A DNA stretch of 38,562 nucleotides, from IMG/VR virus record IMGVR_UViG_3300029309_000107, positions 1 through 38,562 of that record. One strand, given 5' to 3'. The notes below the pieces were generated by a model. It did no database searches and was not told the DNA's origin. It saw nothing but the letters and a program-made list of their open reading frames with translations. Shown piece after piece: positions 31,959 to 37,964 of this stretch. Both the position numbers and the translations under genes were made by a program. Every line of letters begins with the position of its first letter. Positions within the stretch are counted from its first letter, which is position 1. This stretch comes from a virus.

Positions 31959-32122
31959 GTTGTGCAACGATGATTAGCGATTTTGCACAGCGTCTGAAAA
32001 AAGTCAATAAAATCAATAGGTTTTTGATTGTGCAGTTGTGCAGTTGCACATGCGTGCACATGCGCACAGCGTGCTCTGAAAGCCTTATGTTTATTGGGGT
32101 GTGCAGTTGTGCAGTTGTGCAC
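31959..32122. repeat. TTGTGC / GTGCAGTTG iteron-like repeats (origin candidate)
   Basis: The 265-base gap 31948-32212 contains an 18-base direct repeat TGTGCAGTTGTGCAGTTG at 32029-32046 and again at 32100-32117, itself a two-unit tandem. Between and around are GGTTGTGCAACG at 31959 and the palindrome-rich TGCACATGCGTGCACATGCG after 32046. No gene with support lies here. Short tandem repeats next to a PrimPol-helicase suggest a replication origin or a terminase-binding site ahead of terS; neither can be shown from sequence. Confidence 0.55.
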
Positions 32123-32141
32123 TTCTATAAGAAGGGGAATA

Positions 32142-32160
32142 GTGGGTATGTAAAACCCAC
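32142..32160. other. Small hairpin upstream of terS operon
   Basis: GTGGGT at 32142-32147 pairs with ACCCAC at 32155-32160 around a 7-base AT loop. No T-tract follows on the plus strand, so it is not a convincing terminator of the PAPS-reductase-like gene. A C-rich run (CCCACCCCACC) follows at about 32164-32172. Confidence 0.35.
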
Positions 32161-32212
32161 ATCCCACCCCACCTTTTACCCACTTAGAATAGAATAAAAA
32201 ACGGAGAAAAAT

Positions 32213-32416
32213 ATGCCAGTTAAATTTAAACAATCGATAAAAGAAACTATCAAGGATGCCAACGGTAGACCTACGAATATGTGGAAGTGGAAACATTTTT
32301 ATTTGAAAGAAGCAAAGACTGAAGACATAATCAAGGAGATCAAAGACGGCAAGAAGAAACATAGAAACAAGTTGATGAATGAATTGAATCGCAGAGGCGT
32401 GAAACTAGATGGCTGA
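32213..32416 (+). CDS. Small conserved basic phage protein
   Basis: A 67-residue basic protein starting MPVKFKQSIKETIKD, with YLKEAKTEDIIKEIKDGKKK and RNKLMNELNRRGVKLDG. The pattern KFKxSxKE..., a central helix and KxxNELxRRG is one I recall from cyanophages and other marine T4-like phages as a short hypothetical protein. CGGAGAAAA gives a strong ribosome-binding site. It overlaps terS by 8 bases. Confidence 0.65.
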   Translation: MPVKFKQSIKETIKDANGRPTNMWKWKHFYLKEAKTEDIIKEIKDGKKKHRNKLMNELNRRGVKLDG

Positions 32417-32909
32417 CAAGAGAAAGAAGTTGACCAAGATGCAAGAGGTGTTTGTGAATCTGATGGTGTACCAGGATCTCACGCAAACGGATTGTGCGCA
32501 TAGAGCTGGGTTCAAGAATCCAGAAGTCATTGCTAGCCGGATGATGAACAGTCCTGAGTACGAACATGTGCAAGAAAGAATTAGGCATATGAAAGCGTTG
32601 CAACGGAAGAAGTACGATATTACGTTTGAGAACGTGGCAAGTAAGTTAGCAACAATTAGAGATGCTGCTGCGAGCGATGGATCTTATGGGCCTGCGGTAA
32701 ATGCAGAGATTGCAAGAGCGAAACTCGGTGGACTCATGGTGGATAGGAAAGAGGTGCGATTTGGGAAGATTGATAGCATGAGTCGTGAACAGCTCGAACA
32801 AAGATTGAATGAACTCCTGGAACAAAATCAAGTGAAAGTTATTAACGGCGAAGCGGTTAGGATTGATCAGCCAGAAGAAGATGATGATTCAGAAGAATCA
32901 GGCCAGTAA
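32409..32909 (+). CDS. terS: Terminase small subunit
   Basis: A 166-residue protein. KLTKMQEVFVNLMVYQDLTQ, then CAHRAGFKNPEVIASRMMNS is the helix-turn-helix N-terminus of a Terminase_2-like small subunit (the usual KQxxFVxxYxxDxNxxxAxxRAGY pattern). A middle helical region for oligomerization follows (ENVASKLATIRDAAASDGSY), and a Glu/Asp-rich C-terminus ends it. It recognises the packaging site and hands DNA to the large subunit. The large-subunit gene does not follow here but begins about 5.5 kb downstream (38416). Confidence 0.8.
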   Translation: MADKRKKLTKMQEVFVNLMVYQDLTQTDCAHRAGFKNPEVIASRMMNSPEYEHVQERIRHMKALQRKKYDITFENVASKLATIRDAAASDGSYGPAVNAEIARAKLGGLMVDRKEVRFGKIDSMSREQLEQRLNELLEQNQVKVINGEAVRIDQPEEDDDSEESGQ

Positions 32910-33068
32910 GCCTTTGAATCTGCCTTCTTTTGTCCATTGCAATACTGTCTTAGCTTTCAGCACAGGATCTGCGATTGAATAACGCATGACGATTTCGTCT
33001 TCGTTGTTGAAGCCGACAAAGGAATTGCCTTGTTGGTAAATGCTAATTATGTTTGTGTTGTTTTTCAT
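32898..33068 (-). CDS. Small hypothetical protein
   Basis: A 56-residue protein from ATG 33068, which has GGAGGACTT directly upstream; it starts KNNTNIISIYQQGNSFVGFN and overlaps the end of terS by 12 bases in convergent direction. It overlaps its upstream neighbour by 4 bases. Beta-rich and neutral. Family not recognised. Confidence 0.5.
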   Translation of the reverse strand: MKNNTNIISIYQQGNSFVGFNNEDEIVMRYSIADPVLKAKTVLQWTKEGRFKGLLA

Positions 33069-33322
33069 AAGTCCTCCCATTTTTTTGGATCCTTTTCTCT
33101 TAGTTTAAAAAATCTGTTTAGATTGCTTTTCTTTTTGTTGACGATAACTCTCAAGTCTTTTTCAAAATCATAGAAAGTTTCAAAGAATTCGTCCTCTGGA
33201 TTGTACTGAAACACTTGAACGTAATCTTCTGCGCATCCAGGCGAATGCTCAACGTAGACTGTAAGATTGCCTACGGTTATGTAAGCGGAGTCTTTTGATC
33301 TTCTGTCTATTTTTATGGTCAT
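33065..33322 (-). CDS. Small hypothetical protein
   Basis: An 85-residue protein with beta-strand N-terminal half (YITVGNLTVYVEHSPGCAED) and a basic C-terminus (VNKKKSNLNRFFKLREKDP). It overlaps the methyltransferase stop by 4 bases and the next gene by 4, thus a member of the leftward methyltransferase operon. Not recognised. Confidence 0.5.
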   Translation of the reverse strand: MTIKIDRRSKDSAYITVGNLTVYVEHSPGCAEDYVQVFQYNPEDEFFETFYDFEKDLRVIVNKKKSNLNRFFKLREKDPKKWEDL

Positions 33323-34443
33323 AGATTCTCCATGTTGTTAAGTATGTGGGCGATTACATCGACTGTCCAACCGTTGCCCAACATCTTGTATCTTTGGGTG
33401 TTGGATACATGATTGGTGTAGTTGTCTGGCACAGTTTGTAATCTCTCGCATTCAAGCGGTGTGAGTTTACGCCAATGTAATTCGTCAACGCTGTCCCATT
33501 CGTGTCGATCATAGGAATCTCTGCCACCCGATCGAACGGTTTTGGATTTTTCTCTGATTTCTGAAACCATAACTTTAGGTTCTCGATTGCCACCACCCAT
33601 GGTGTTAAGCGTAGGTGATTTACCATCTGGAGAATAGACTCGTTTAAGTATATCGTGACCATTGATATCAGAGGCTATACCGACTTGTTTTGGTTTGGTT
33701 TCTTTGAAATAGTTGTAAGGAACTCCCTTGTGCCAGTTAGCGGTAATAGCAAATGATTTTTCTTTGTCAGCAGATTGTTCGTATCTATCAGCTCTGCGAT
33801 TGCCCGCTTGTTGCCATTTCTCGTTACCTCTGTTCATGTAATCCACAGATTTTTGACCATGAATAAACTCATCTGATATTGCGTCTGTTTCTAAAATATC
33901 TCGCAAGATTATGCCCTTGTCCTCTGGTTGTTGAATGTTCGGTATGTTTGTCCAATAGTAGCGTTGTCTGGATTGTGCGGATACAAGACTAGAGTTGATG
34001 AGTATGGGTTCAATGCGACCACCAAAGAGATCGTGTCCCTGGAACTCTGGATAACAAGCAGACACTTGGTCGGTAATGACTTCAAGAAACTCTTTCTTCA
34101 TCTTGACGTTCTCAAGCAAGAAGTATTTTGGTTTGATTGCCTTGAGCAAACGAATGAATTCAAAGAACAAAGCAGAACGAGGATCATCAAAGGCGAGCTG
34201 TTTGCCCGCAAAACTAAAACCTTGGCACGGCGAACCCGCCAATATTAGATCTACATCTTGAAAGTCGTCTGCGTTTAGTTGAGTAACATCGCCAACATGA
34301 ATTGTATCTGGGTAATTCTTTTGTGCGACTTCGATTGCGTATTTGTCTATCTCACTTGCGTAGTAGGTATCAACTGCGATTCCTAATCGATCAAGTGCGA
34401 TTCTGCCACAGCTCATGCCATCAAATAGACTTAATACTTTCAT
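33319..34443 (-). CDS. DNA cytosine-5 methyltransferase
   Basis: A 374-residue C5 methyltransferase. Motif I is LSLFDGMSCG (residues 4-13), the catalytic motif IV is GSPCQGFSFAG with Cys73, ENV (111-113) is motif VI, SAQSRQRYYW (155-164) is motif VIII, and LGNGWTVDVIAHIL is motif X. A target-recognition region of about 150 residues lies between VIII and IX, holding KSPTLNTMGGG. It transfers methyl from S-adenosylmethionine to cytosine in a sequence that cannot be read from the protein. No restriction endonuclease is adjacent, so an orphan enzyme protecting phage DNA is likely. It shares a leftward operon with small genes that begins at 35028. Confidence 0.9.
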   Translation of the reverse strand: MKVLSLFDGMSCGRIALDRLGIAVDTYYASEIDKYAIEVAQKNYPDTIHVGDVTQLNADDFQDVDLILAGSPCQGFSFAGKQLAFDDPRSALFFEFIRLLKAIKPKYFLLENVKMKKEFLEVITDQVSACYPEFQGHDLFGGRIEPILINSSLVSAQSRQRYYWTNIPNIQQPEDKGIILRDILETDAISDEFIHGQKSVDYMNRGNEKWQQAGNRRADRYEQSADKEKSFAITANWHKGVPYNYFKETKPKQVGIASDINGHDILKRVYSPDGKSPTLNTMGGGNREPKVMVSEIREKSKTVRSGGRDSYDRHEWDSVDELHWRKLTPLECERLQTVPDNYTNHVSNTQRYKMLGNGWTVDVIAHILNNMENL

Positions 34444-34646
34444 GCTATGTTGTCTGTTAAATCACCGATCCTAAGTTCCATGAAAGCGATCAGCGTTTCG
34501 TTGACGAGTGCAAGCTCCTCATGGCTTGCTTGGATAAGTTCTGCGTTTGGCTCTTTGAGCTTTTTCTCGTCATCAATTCTTTCTTCTAAGTTTCTGCGAA
34601 GCCCAACCAAAAGTTGAACGATTAATGCGGTTTGATCTTTGGTCAT
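34440..34646 (-). CDS. Small helical protein
   Basis: A 68-residue helical coiled-coil protein (LLVGLRRNLEERIDDEKKLK, LIQASHEELALVNETLIAFM). GAGGAGGACGC precedes its ATG. It lies just upstream of the methyltransferase gene and overlaps it by 4 bases. No family recognised; a partner of the methyltransferase is conceivable only by position. Confidence 0.5.
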   Translation of the reverse strand: MTKDQTALIVQLLVGLRRNLEERIDDEKKLKEPNAELIQASHEELALVNETLIAFMELRIGDLTDNIA

Positions 34647-34861
34647 GCGTCCTCCTCGTATTTGTGAGGATTTTCTTTCATATCCTCTTCAATCCATCTT
34701 GCAGAAATATCCCAAGCATCTTCCTCTATTTTGTAACTAAATCCATCTGGTAAAAAAGGCATATAAAAACTATCAATGTAATTAACAAAATCTTGAAAAT
34801 TATTGAAAGTTTGTTCTTTGCCTTTATCATCTACAATTACTATCTTGTCTTGAATACTCAT
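34643..34861 (-). CDS. Small acidic hypothetical protein
   Basis: A 72-residue acidic protein (QDKIVIVDDKGKEQTFNNFQ, ISARWIEEDMKENPHKYEED). It overlaps both neighbours by four bases. Part of the leftward small-gene operon. Not recognised. Confidence 0.5.
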   Translation of the reverse strand: MSIQDKIVIVDDKGKEQTFNNFQDFVNYIDSFYMPFLPDGFSYKIEEDAWDISARWIEEDMKENPHKYEEDA

Positions 34862-35028
34862 GCTTCCTCCTCTGCTTGATAATCAGTCCAATCATCTAAA
34901 TAGGTGTGAAAGTTCCAACCTTCATCAGTTCCTTCGGCTATTTTTTCAGCCTCTTTTTTTGAGGTTGCTTCAATTGAGATTTCATATACCCCTTGTTGTA
35001 TTGCTGTCACTCTATATGTTTTTTTCAT
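34858..35028 (-). CDS. Small acidic hypothetical protein, operon leader
   Basis: A 56-residue protein of the type KKTYRVTAIQQGVYEISIEA / TSKKEAEKIAEGTDEGW, ending in an acidic helix (DYQAEEEA). The motif YxVxxxxxGxYExxIEAxSKEEAExIA suggests a small two-strand-plus-helix fold known from many phage proteins. AGGAGG is 5 bases before the ATG. It is the first gene behind the promoter at 35061-35088. Stop overlaps next ATG (ATGA). Confidence 0.65.
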   Translation of the reverse strand: MKKTYRVTAIQQGVYEISIEATSKKEAEKIAEGTDEGWNFHTYLDDWTDYQAEEEA

Positions 35029-35049
35029 GCGTCCTCCTAAAGTTTGTTA

Positions 35050-35090
35050 AATAAAATACTATTATACATTATGTATAGTGTATATCAATG
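35050..35090 (-). promoter_or_regulatory. Leftward sigma70-type promoter with overlapping palindrome
   Basis: On the minus strand TTGATA (35083-35088) and TATAAT (35061-35066) are 16 bases apart, giving a start near 35054 and a ~26-base leader with AGGAGG. The perfect palindrome TATACAT-T-ATGTATA (35063-35077) covers the -10 and spacer, a natural operator. The 25-base block 35050-35074 recurs at 35744-35768 with two mismatches. Confidence 0.65.
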
Positions 35091-35123
35091 TGCGTATGTG
35101 CGAATTTTTTAGCCAGATAAATG

Positions 35124-35145
35124 CCCGAGGTTTTTACACCTCGGG
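35124..35145. other. Strong hairpin without T-tract
   Basis: CCCGAGGT (35124-35131) pairs with ACCTCGGG (35138-35145) around loop TTTTAC. Neither strand continues into a T-run, so it is not a typical intrinsic terminator. A TTTAGGAG leader follows at 35155-35162 with no start codon in reach, possibly a decayed gene start. Rest of the 278-base gap 35029-35306 holds TTGTGCG motifs near 35211 and 35244 but no gene. Confidence 0.45.
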
Positions 35146-35269
35146 ACTTCCCACTTTAGGAGAAATAAAGTTTGGGGTCGAGAGAGTCGACAGAAAGAGT
35201 ATAAGTCAGTTGTGCGTCTTTTACCAAGTGCGATTGTGCGAACTGGCGTAAAAATTTTTTGCATAGAAC

Positions 35270-35300
35270 AAAAAACTCCAGGATTTTTTAGATCCTGGAG
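35270..35300 (-). terminator. Intrinsic terminator of leftward small operon
   Basis: On the minus strand CTCCAGGAT (35300-35292) pairs with ATCCTGGAG (35284-35276) around a 7-base loop, followed by six T (35275-35270). It is 7 bases past the stop of the gene ending at 35307. Confidence 0.8.
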
Positions 35301-35306
35301 CTTACG

Positions 35307-35540
35307 TTATTCTAATTCCTCTATTGCCTTTTCGACTATTAATTTATATTCTTGATCTAACCTCATCATATCTACATCTTCCCAATCATCGCTTAGATTT
35401 CCTCCCTCATTTCTATCTCTTGAAAAATAAAACTGATTGAATTCTCCTACTTCTTGATAAAGAAGATTATTTGTTTCATCTCTAGTAAATGCAAATTTTC
35501 CCACTTCACTATTTATTATAATTATTTTATTTACTTCCAT
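35307..35540 (-). CDS. Small hypothetical protein
   Basis: A 77-residue protein read from ATG 35540 (MEVNKIIIINSEVGKFAFTR), which overlaps the upstream stop by one base; a longer frame would run into the upstream gene. Beta start, acidic helical end (DQEYKLIVEKAIEELE). It is followed by an intrinsic terminator. Not recognised. Confidence 0.55.
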   Translation of the reverse strand: MEVNKIIIINSEVGKFAFTRDETNNLLYQEVGEFNQFYFSRDRNEGGNLSDDWEDVDMMRLDQEYKLIVEKAIEELE

Positions 35541-35725
35541 TATCCTAATTCCTCCTCGTCCCAATCAAACTTCCAACCAAAAACAAGACATAATTTTTGA
35601 TAAGTTTCTCTTCCGCTTGTGGTCATTGATTGATAATCCCAACCTAAATTGTCAATTAAATCTGCAATTTGTTGATATTTCTTGACTCCTATTTTTGAGA
35701 TAAGTTCTTTTTTATTTTTGTTCAT
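35540..35725 (-). CDS. Small hypothetical protein
   Basis: A 61-residue protein: basic helical start (KNKKELISKIGVKKYQQIAD) and a Trp-containing acidic end (GWKFDWDEEELG). CTGGAG precedes the ATG. It is the first gene of a two-gene leftward unit that shares its control region with the rightward gene at 35824. Not recognised. Confidence 0.55.
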   Translation of the reverse strand: MNKNKKELISKIGVKKYQQIADLIDNLGWDYQSMTTSGRETYQKLCLVFGWKFDWDEEELG

Positions 35726-35743
35726 TGTTTTCTCCAGGTGGTT

Positions 35744-35787
35744 AATAAAATATTATTATACATTTTGTCATTTAATAATGCTATAAT
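35744..35787. promoter_or_regulatory. Divergent promoter region (leftward TATAAT and rightward TGCTATAAT)
   Basis: The block 35744-35768 is a near copy (23 of 25) of 35050-35074 and carries a minus-strand TATAAT (35755-35760), likely driving 35725 leftward, though without a good -35. On the plus strand TGCTATAAT (TATAAT at 35782-35787) is an extended -10 for the gene at 35824, giving a ~30-base leader with TTTAGGAG. The palindrome of the first copy is broken here. Confidence 0.55.
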
Positions 35788-35823
35788 TATATTTCGATTA
35801 ACCCAAAACTTTAGGAGTAAACA

Positions 35824-36189
35824 ATGGGCGACAGAGCAAATATAACTATGACACTTGATAAGCGTCTTGACGAAATGACAGAAGAGGAAAAAGACAATTG
35901 CCCTTCTATCTATGTGCATTGGCATGGCAATCCCGATACTGTGCAAATGTTTCTCGACGAAACCAAGGAAGTCATGAAAGGCAGAGAGGGCGACAGAGAT
36001 TATTCTTTCGCTAGACTTTGCCAAGTAATAGGAAACCATATAGATGGTAATTTATCTTTTGGCGTAGGCACTCGCAGAAGTGTTTCTTGTGCTGATTGGG
36101 ATAATGGTACTTTTTGGATTGATAACCATCTCAACATAGTTGGCAGAGAAAATTCTACCCTTGAAGAATACAAAGCCAATACAAATTAA
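35824..36189 (+). CDS. Conserved hypothetical phage protein (GDRANI start)
   Basis: A 121-residue protein beginning MGDRANITMTLDKR, with YVHWHGNPDTVQMFLDETKE and a later FWIDNHLNIVG. The MGDRANx start plus YxHWxG block is one I know from many phage and bacterial accessory proteins of unknown function. TTTAGGAG sits seven bases before the ATG. It begins a rightward two-gene unit. His and Asp residues are frequent but no site is clear. Confidence 0.6.
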   Translation: MGDRANITMTLDKRLDEMTEEEKDNCPSIYVHWHGNPDTVQMFLDETKEVMKGREGDRDYSFARLCQVIGNHIDGNLSFGVGTRRSVSCADWDNGTFWIDNHLNIVGRENSTLEEYKANTN

Positions 36190-36199
36190 GGAGAACTTC

Positions 36200-36595
36200 A
36201 TGGAACTATTAACAATAGATAACGCTAAGTCTTTGCTCGAAGAGGGCAAGACTTATCGAATTGGTACGAATGCTTTAAATGTTCTTGAGTTTACTTACGA
36301 GCATAAAGGATTTAAAACTAAAAACCCTAACTTCAAAATTGACCCACCATTTTGGAAAGGTGCAAAATCTTTATTTTTAGATGGAGTGATTAATTGGTTA
36401 GATGTTGAAATGGAAGAGCAAGAAACAAACTTTCGTTTTCACGCTTTGAAAAAAGCAAACACTGATGACAAGCGTTTTACAGTTGGAGCTTTTACCGCAT
36501 GGAATGGAGAACCTCTTTGGTTGCTTGATGAGTTTGAAACAGTAGACGAAATAATGCTCGAAGATTTGAACGAAGAAATGCTACCGAACATCTAA
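36200..36595 (+). CDS. Hypothetical protein
   Basis: A 131-residue protein starting at ATG 36200 behind AAGGAGAACTTC; a longer frame would overlap the preceding gene. It opens MELLTIDNAKSLLEEGKTYR, has FKIDPPFWKGAKSLFLDGVI in the middle and an acidic end (DEIMLEDLNEEMLPNI). Not recognised. It is followed by a candidate structured RNA and a strong terminator. Confidence 0.55.
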   Translation: MELLTIDNAKSLLEEGKTYRIGTNALNVLEFTYEHKGFKTKNPNFKIDPPFWKGAKSLFLDGVINWLDVEMEEQETNFRFHALKKANTDDKRFTVGAFTAWNGEPLWLLDEFETVDEIMLEDLNEEMLPNI

Positions 36596-36613
36596 TAATT
36601 TTCCTCGTAGATG

Positions 36614-36717
36614 ATTTGATAGATAATTTCAGAGTGGCAGTAGTTAATGGGTTCTTGAAATAACCCCACCGATTTAGGCTCTACCATCAGGAAGTGGTCA
36701 TAAATTATCTATCAAAT
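36614..36717 (+). ncRNA. Candidate structured RNA closed by a 16-bp perfect stem
   Basis: ATTTGATAGATAATTT (36614-36629) is the exact reverse complement of AAATTATCTATCAAAT (36702-36717), enclosing 72 bases with no credible gene. Inside, GGGTT (36649-36653) can pair with AACCC (36662-36666), and ACCA (36683-36686) with TGGT (36695-36698), giving a closed multi-branch shape. It lies just after the stop at 36595 and ends right before a UUCG terminator, so it would form the 3' end of the rightward transcript or a processed RNA. I could not match it to a named riboswitch or ribozyme. Direction is inferred from the terminator. Confidence 0.5.
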
Positions 36718-36722
36718 TCTAT

Positions 36723-36750
36723 AAAGGGAGTCTTCGGACTCCCTTTTTTT
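36723..36750 (+). terminator. Intrinsic terminator with UUCG tetraloop
   Basis: AGGGAGTC (36725-36732) pairs with GACTCCCT (36737-36744) around TTCG, an extra-stable C(UUCG)G loop, followed by seven T to 36750. It ends the rightward unit 35824-36717; the reverse strand has a weaker T-run and may stop leftward transcripts too. Confidence 0.9.
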
Positions 36751-36846
36751 GTATAAGCCAAGTTAAGTTATTTTTTCGATAGCTTGTTATTTGTAGCTTG
36801 TAATATGCTTCCGACCCTCTTGCAGAACCTTTTGAAATGTTTTCAT

Positions 36847-36932
36847 GTGCGATTTGCTTGTCAATTTGCGAGTTGTTGTGCGATTTATTGTGCGATTTGC
36901 GATTTGATTGCGTGATTTGCGAGTTGTTGGCG
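36847..36932. repeat. TGTGCGATTTG / TTTGCGAGTTGTTG short-repeat array
   Basis: The gap 36751-36952 holds about six short units: TGTGCGATTTG twice or more (from 36847, ~36878 and ~36890), TTTGCGATTTGATTGCG, and TTTGCGAGTTGTTG twice (~36872 and ~36917). Units are imperfect and spaced 10-15 bases. They share the TTGTGC core with the 31.96-32.12 kb repeats. No gene is supported across 36596-36998; a leftward frame here is made only of these repeats. Confidence 0.5.
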
Positions 36933-36952
36933 TTCACCAGAATTGCCAGACC

Positions 36953-36985
36953 AAAAAAAATCCTGGCATAAGCCAGGATCTTTTT
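36953..36985. terminator. Bidirectional intrinsic terminator
   Basis: ATCCTGGC (36960-36967) pairs with GCCAGGAT (36972-36979) around ATAA. On the minus strand it is followed by eight T, terminating the gene ending at 36999; on the plus strand by CTTTTT. Confidence 0.8.
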
Positions 36986-36998
36986 CCCAGATCTGGAA

Positions 36999-37343
36999 CT
37001 AGCAATCTTCAAAGATCACATCAAAGCCATAATATGTTTCAAGATACCAATCTTGCTTAACATCAGGCCAGGAATAACTATCTGGCTGAGAGCCGAGAGA
37101 ATATCCCACGCCCCATTCGTATGGGCCCGATTCCCAACAAACCCAAATTTGCCCCTCGCTGATCTCTTCATGTTTTTCATGATCATCAGTCATAAAGACT
37201 TCCCATTTTGGATCCATTCCAGAATCTTCGCACTTTTTGCAAAGTGCATCATAGAGCATTTTTGCCCCTTTCTCTTTTGATATCTCGCCATTGTTAAAAT
37301 TTGGCAAGCGTTTTTTAGTAAATATGTCGTTGTGATAACTCAT
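36999..37343 (-). CDS. Hypothetical acidic protein
   Basis: A 114-residue protein with CKKCEDSGMDPKWEVF, DDHEKHEEISEGQIWVCWES and GVGYSLGSQPDSYSWPD; aromatic-rich and acidic, ending in Cys. One CxxC is present. GAGGT precedes the ATG, and a good leftward promoter lies upstream (37377-37405). It ends at a terminator and is a single-gene unit. Not recognised. Confidence 0.6.
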   Translation of the reverse strand: MSYHNDIFTKKRLPNFNNGEISKEKGAKMLYDALCKKCEDSGMDPKWEVFMTDDHEKHEEISEGQIWVCWESGPYEWGVGYSLGSQPDSYSWPDVKQDWYLETYYGFDVIFEDC

Positions 37344-37376
37344 AATTTATACCTCATAGATTAAGTTAAAGAATAA

Positions 37377-37430
37377 ATTATAAATCATACTAGACAAATT
37401 GTCTAGACAATGTTAAAATTATTGCATAAT
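37377..37430. promoter_or_regulatory. Divergent promoters with overlapping palindromic operator
   Basis: Leftward: TAGACA (37405-37400) and TATAAT (37382-37377) on the minus strand, 17 bases apart. Rightward: a weaker CATAAT (37425-37430) with TAGACA 15 bases upstream. Between and across the -35 boxes lie two overlapping perfect palindromes: CTAGACAA-A-TTGTCTAG (37390-37406) and TTGTCTAGACAA (37399-37410), a three-half-site operator shared by both directions. The regulator that binds it is not known. Confidence 0.65.
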
Positions 37431-37458
37431 TTCAACCAAATAAAACGAGGTAAATATT

Positions 37459-37827
37459 ATGAAAACAGATGAAATTAAAAAGGCGTTGAGTACCCTCCAG
37501 GATCTTAAAAATGATGTTGAGTACTCAATAAATAAGGCGAGAGAAAATCAAGCCAGAAAAACCATATCTACATGGAATAAACCTAAAAAGGATAAATTAA
37601 AATATAAGTTATCAAGGCATGGGATATTAATCCCTAAGAAAGCCATTGAAAACTTTTGGCTTAAAGAAAATATCCAGATAGAAGAAACCATCAAGAATGG
37701 CAAGCAAGCTCACACCGCCACCGCATGGCTAGGGCATGGCGAGTATATCGAATTTGATATCACAAAAAGGAAAGCAGTTCCCGCCACTTTGGTTTTTTCT
37801 AATCACAAGTTGGGGAATGCAAGATGA
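37459..37827 (+). CDS. Hypothetical basic protein
   Basis: A 122-residue protein with a helical basic start (KKALSTLQDLKNDVEYSINK), a Lys-rich middle (WNKPKKDKLKYKLSRHGILI) and a beta-strand end (TATAWLGHGEYIEFDITKRK). CGAGG lies 8 bases before the ATG. It heads a rightward unit of four small genes ending at a terminator near 38291. Not recognised; nucleic-acid binding is possible from charge. Confidence 0.55.
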   Translation: MKTDEIKKALSTLQDLKNDVEYSINKARENQARKTISTWNKPKKDKLKYKLSRHGILIPKKAIENFWLKENIQIEETIKNGKQAHTATAWLGHGEYIEFDITKRKAVPATLVFSNHKLGNAR

Positions 37828-37964
37828 GTCATTGTCAATTATGTAATAAAGAAGTTGATGAAAGATCAACTCAAAATCAAATCGGTTATGAATTATGCTT
37901 GAGCTGTGTTGATTATTATTCAGACGAGGAACTAATAGAAATCATGGGGGAATTAAATGGGTAA
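37824..37964 (+). CDS. Tiny zinc-ribbon protein
   Basis: A 46-residue protein: SHCQLCNKEVDERS and ELCLSCVDYYSDEELIEIMG, with two CxxC pairs in the spacing of a zinc ribbon. The ATG overlaps the preceding TGA (ATGA). The family is similar in type to the zinc ribbon at 27223-27339 but not the same sequence. Confidence 0.65.
   Translation: MSHCQLCNKEVDERSTQNQIGYELCLSCVDYYSDEELIEIMGELNG

Noticed and set aside
31895-32362. Leftward 155-residue frame and rightward 98-residue frame over the iteron region
   Set aside because: Both cross the end of the PAPS-like gene or terS leader and encode repeat-derived Cys/His-rich sequence with no ribosome-binding site support.
34860-35054. Rightward 64-residue frame
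   Set aside because: It is antisense to the well-supported small gene at 34858-35028 and to its promoter.
36614-36717. Glutamine (downstream-peptide) riboswitch, tRNA or phage attachment site
   Set aside because: The conserved GUUCA/GGAACG cores of the riboswitch and a tRNA T-loop are not found, there is no integrase in the window, and the element lies at a transcript end, so a structured RNA is the simpler reading.
36719-37012. Leftward 97-residue open frame
   Set aside because: It is made of the TGTGCGATTTG repeats and overlaps two terminators; the Asn/Ser/His/Gln-rich product is a translation of the repeats.
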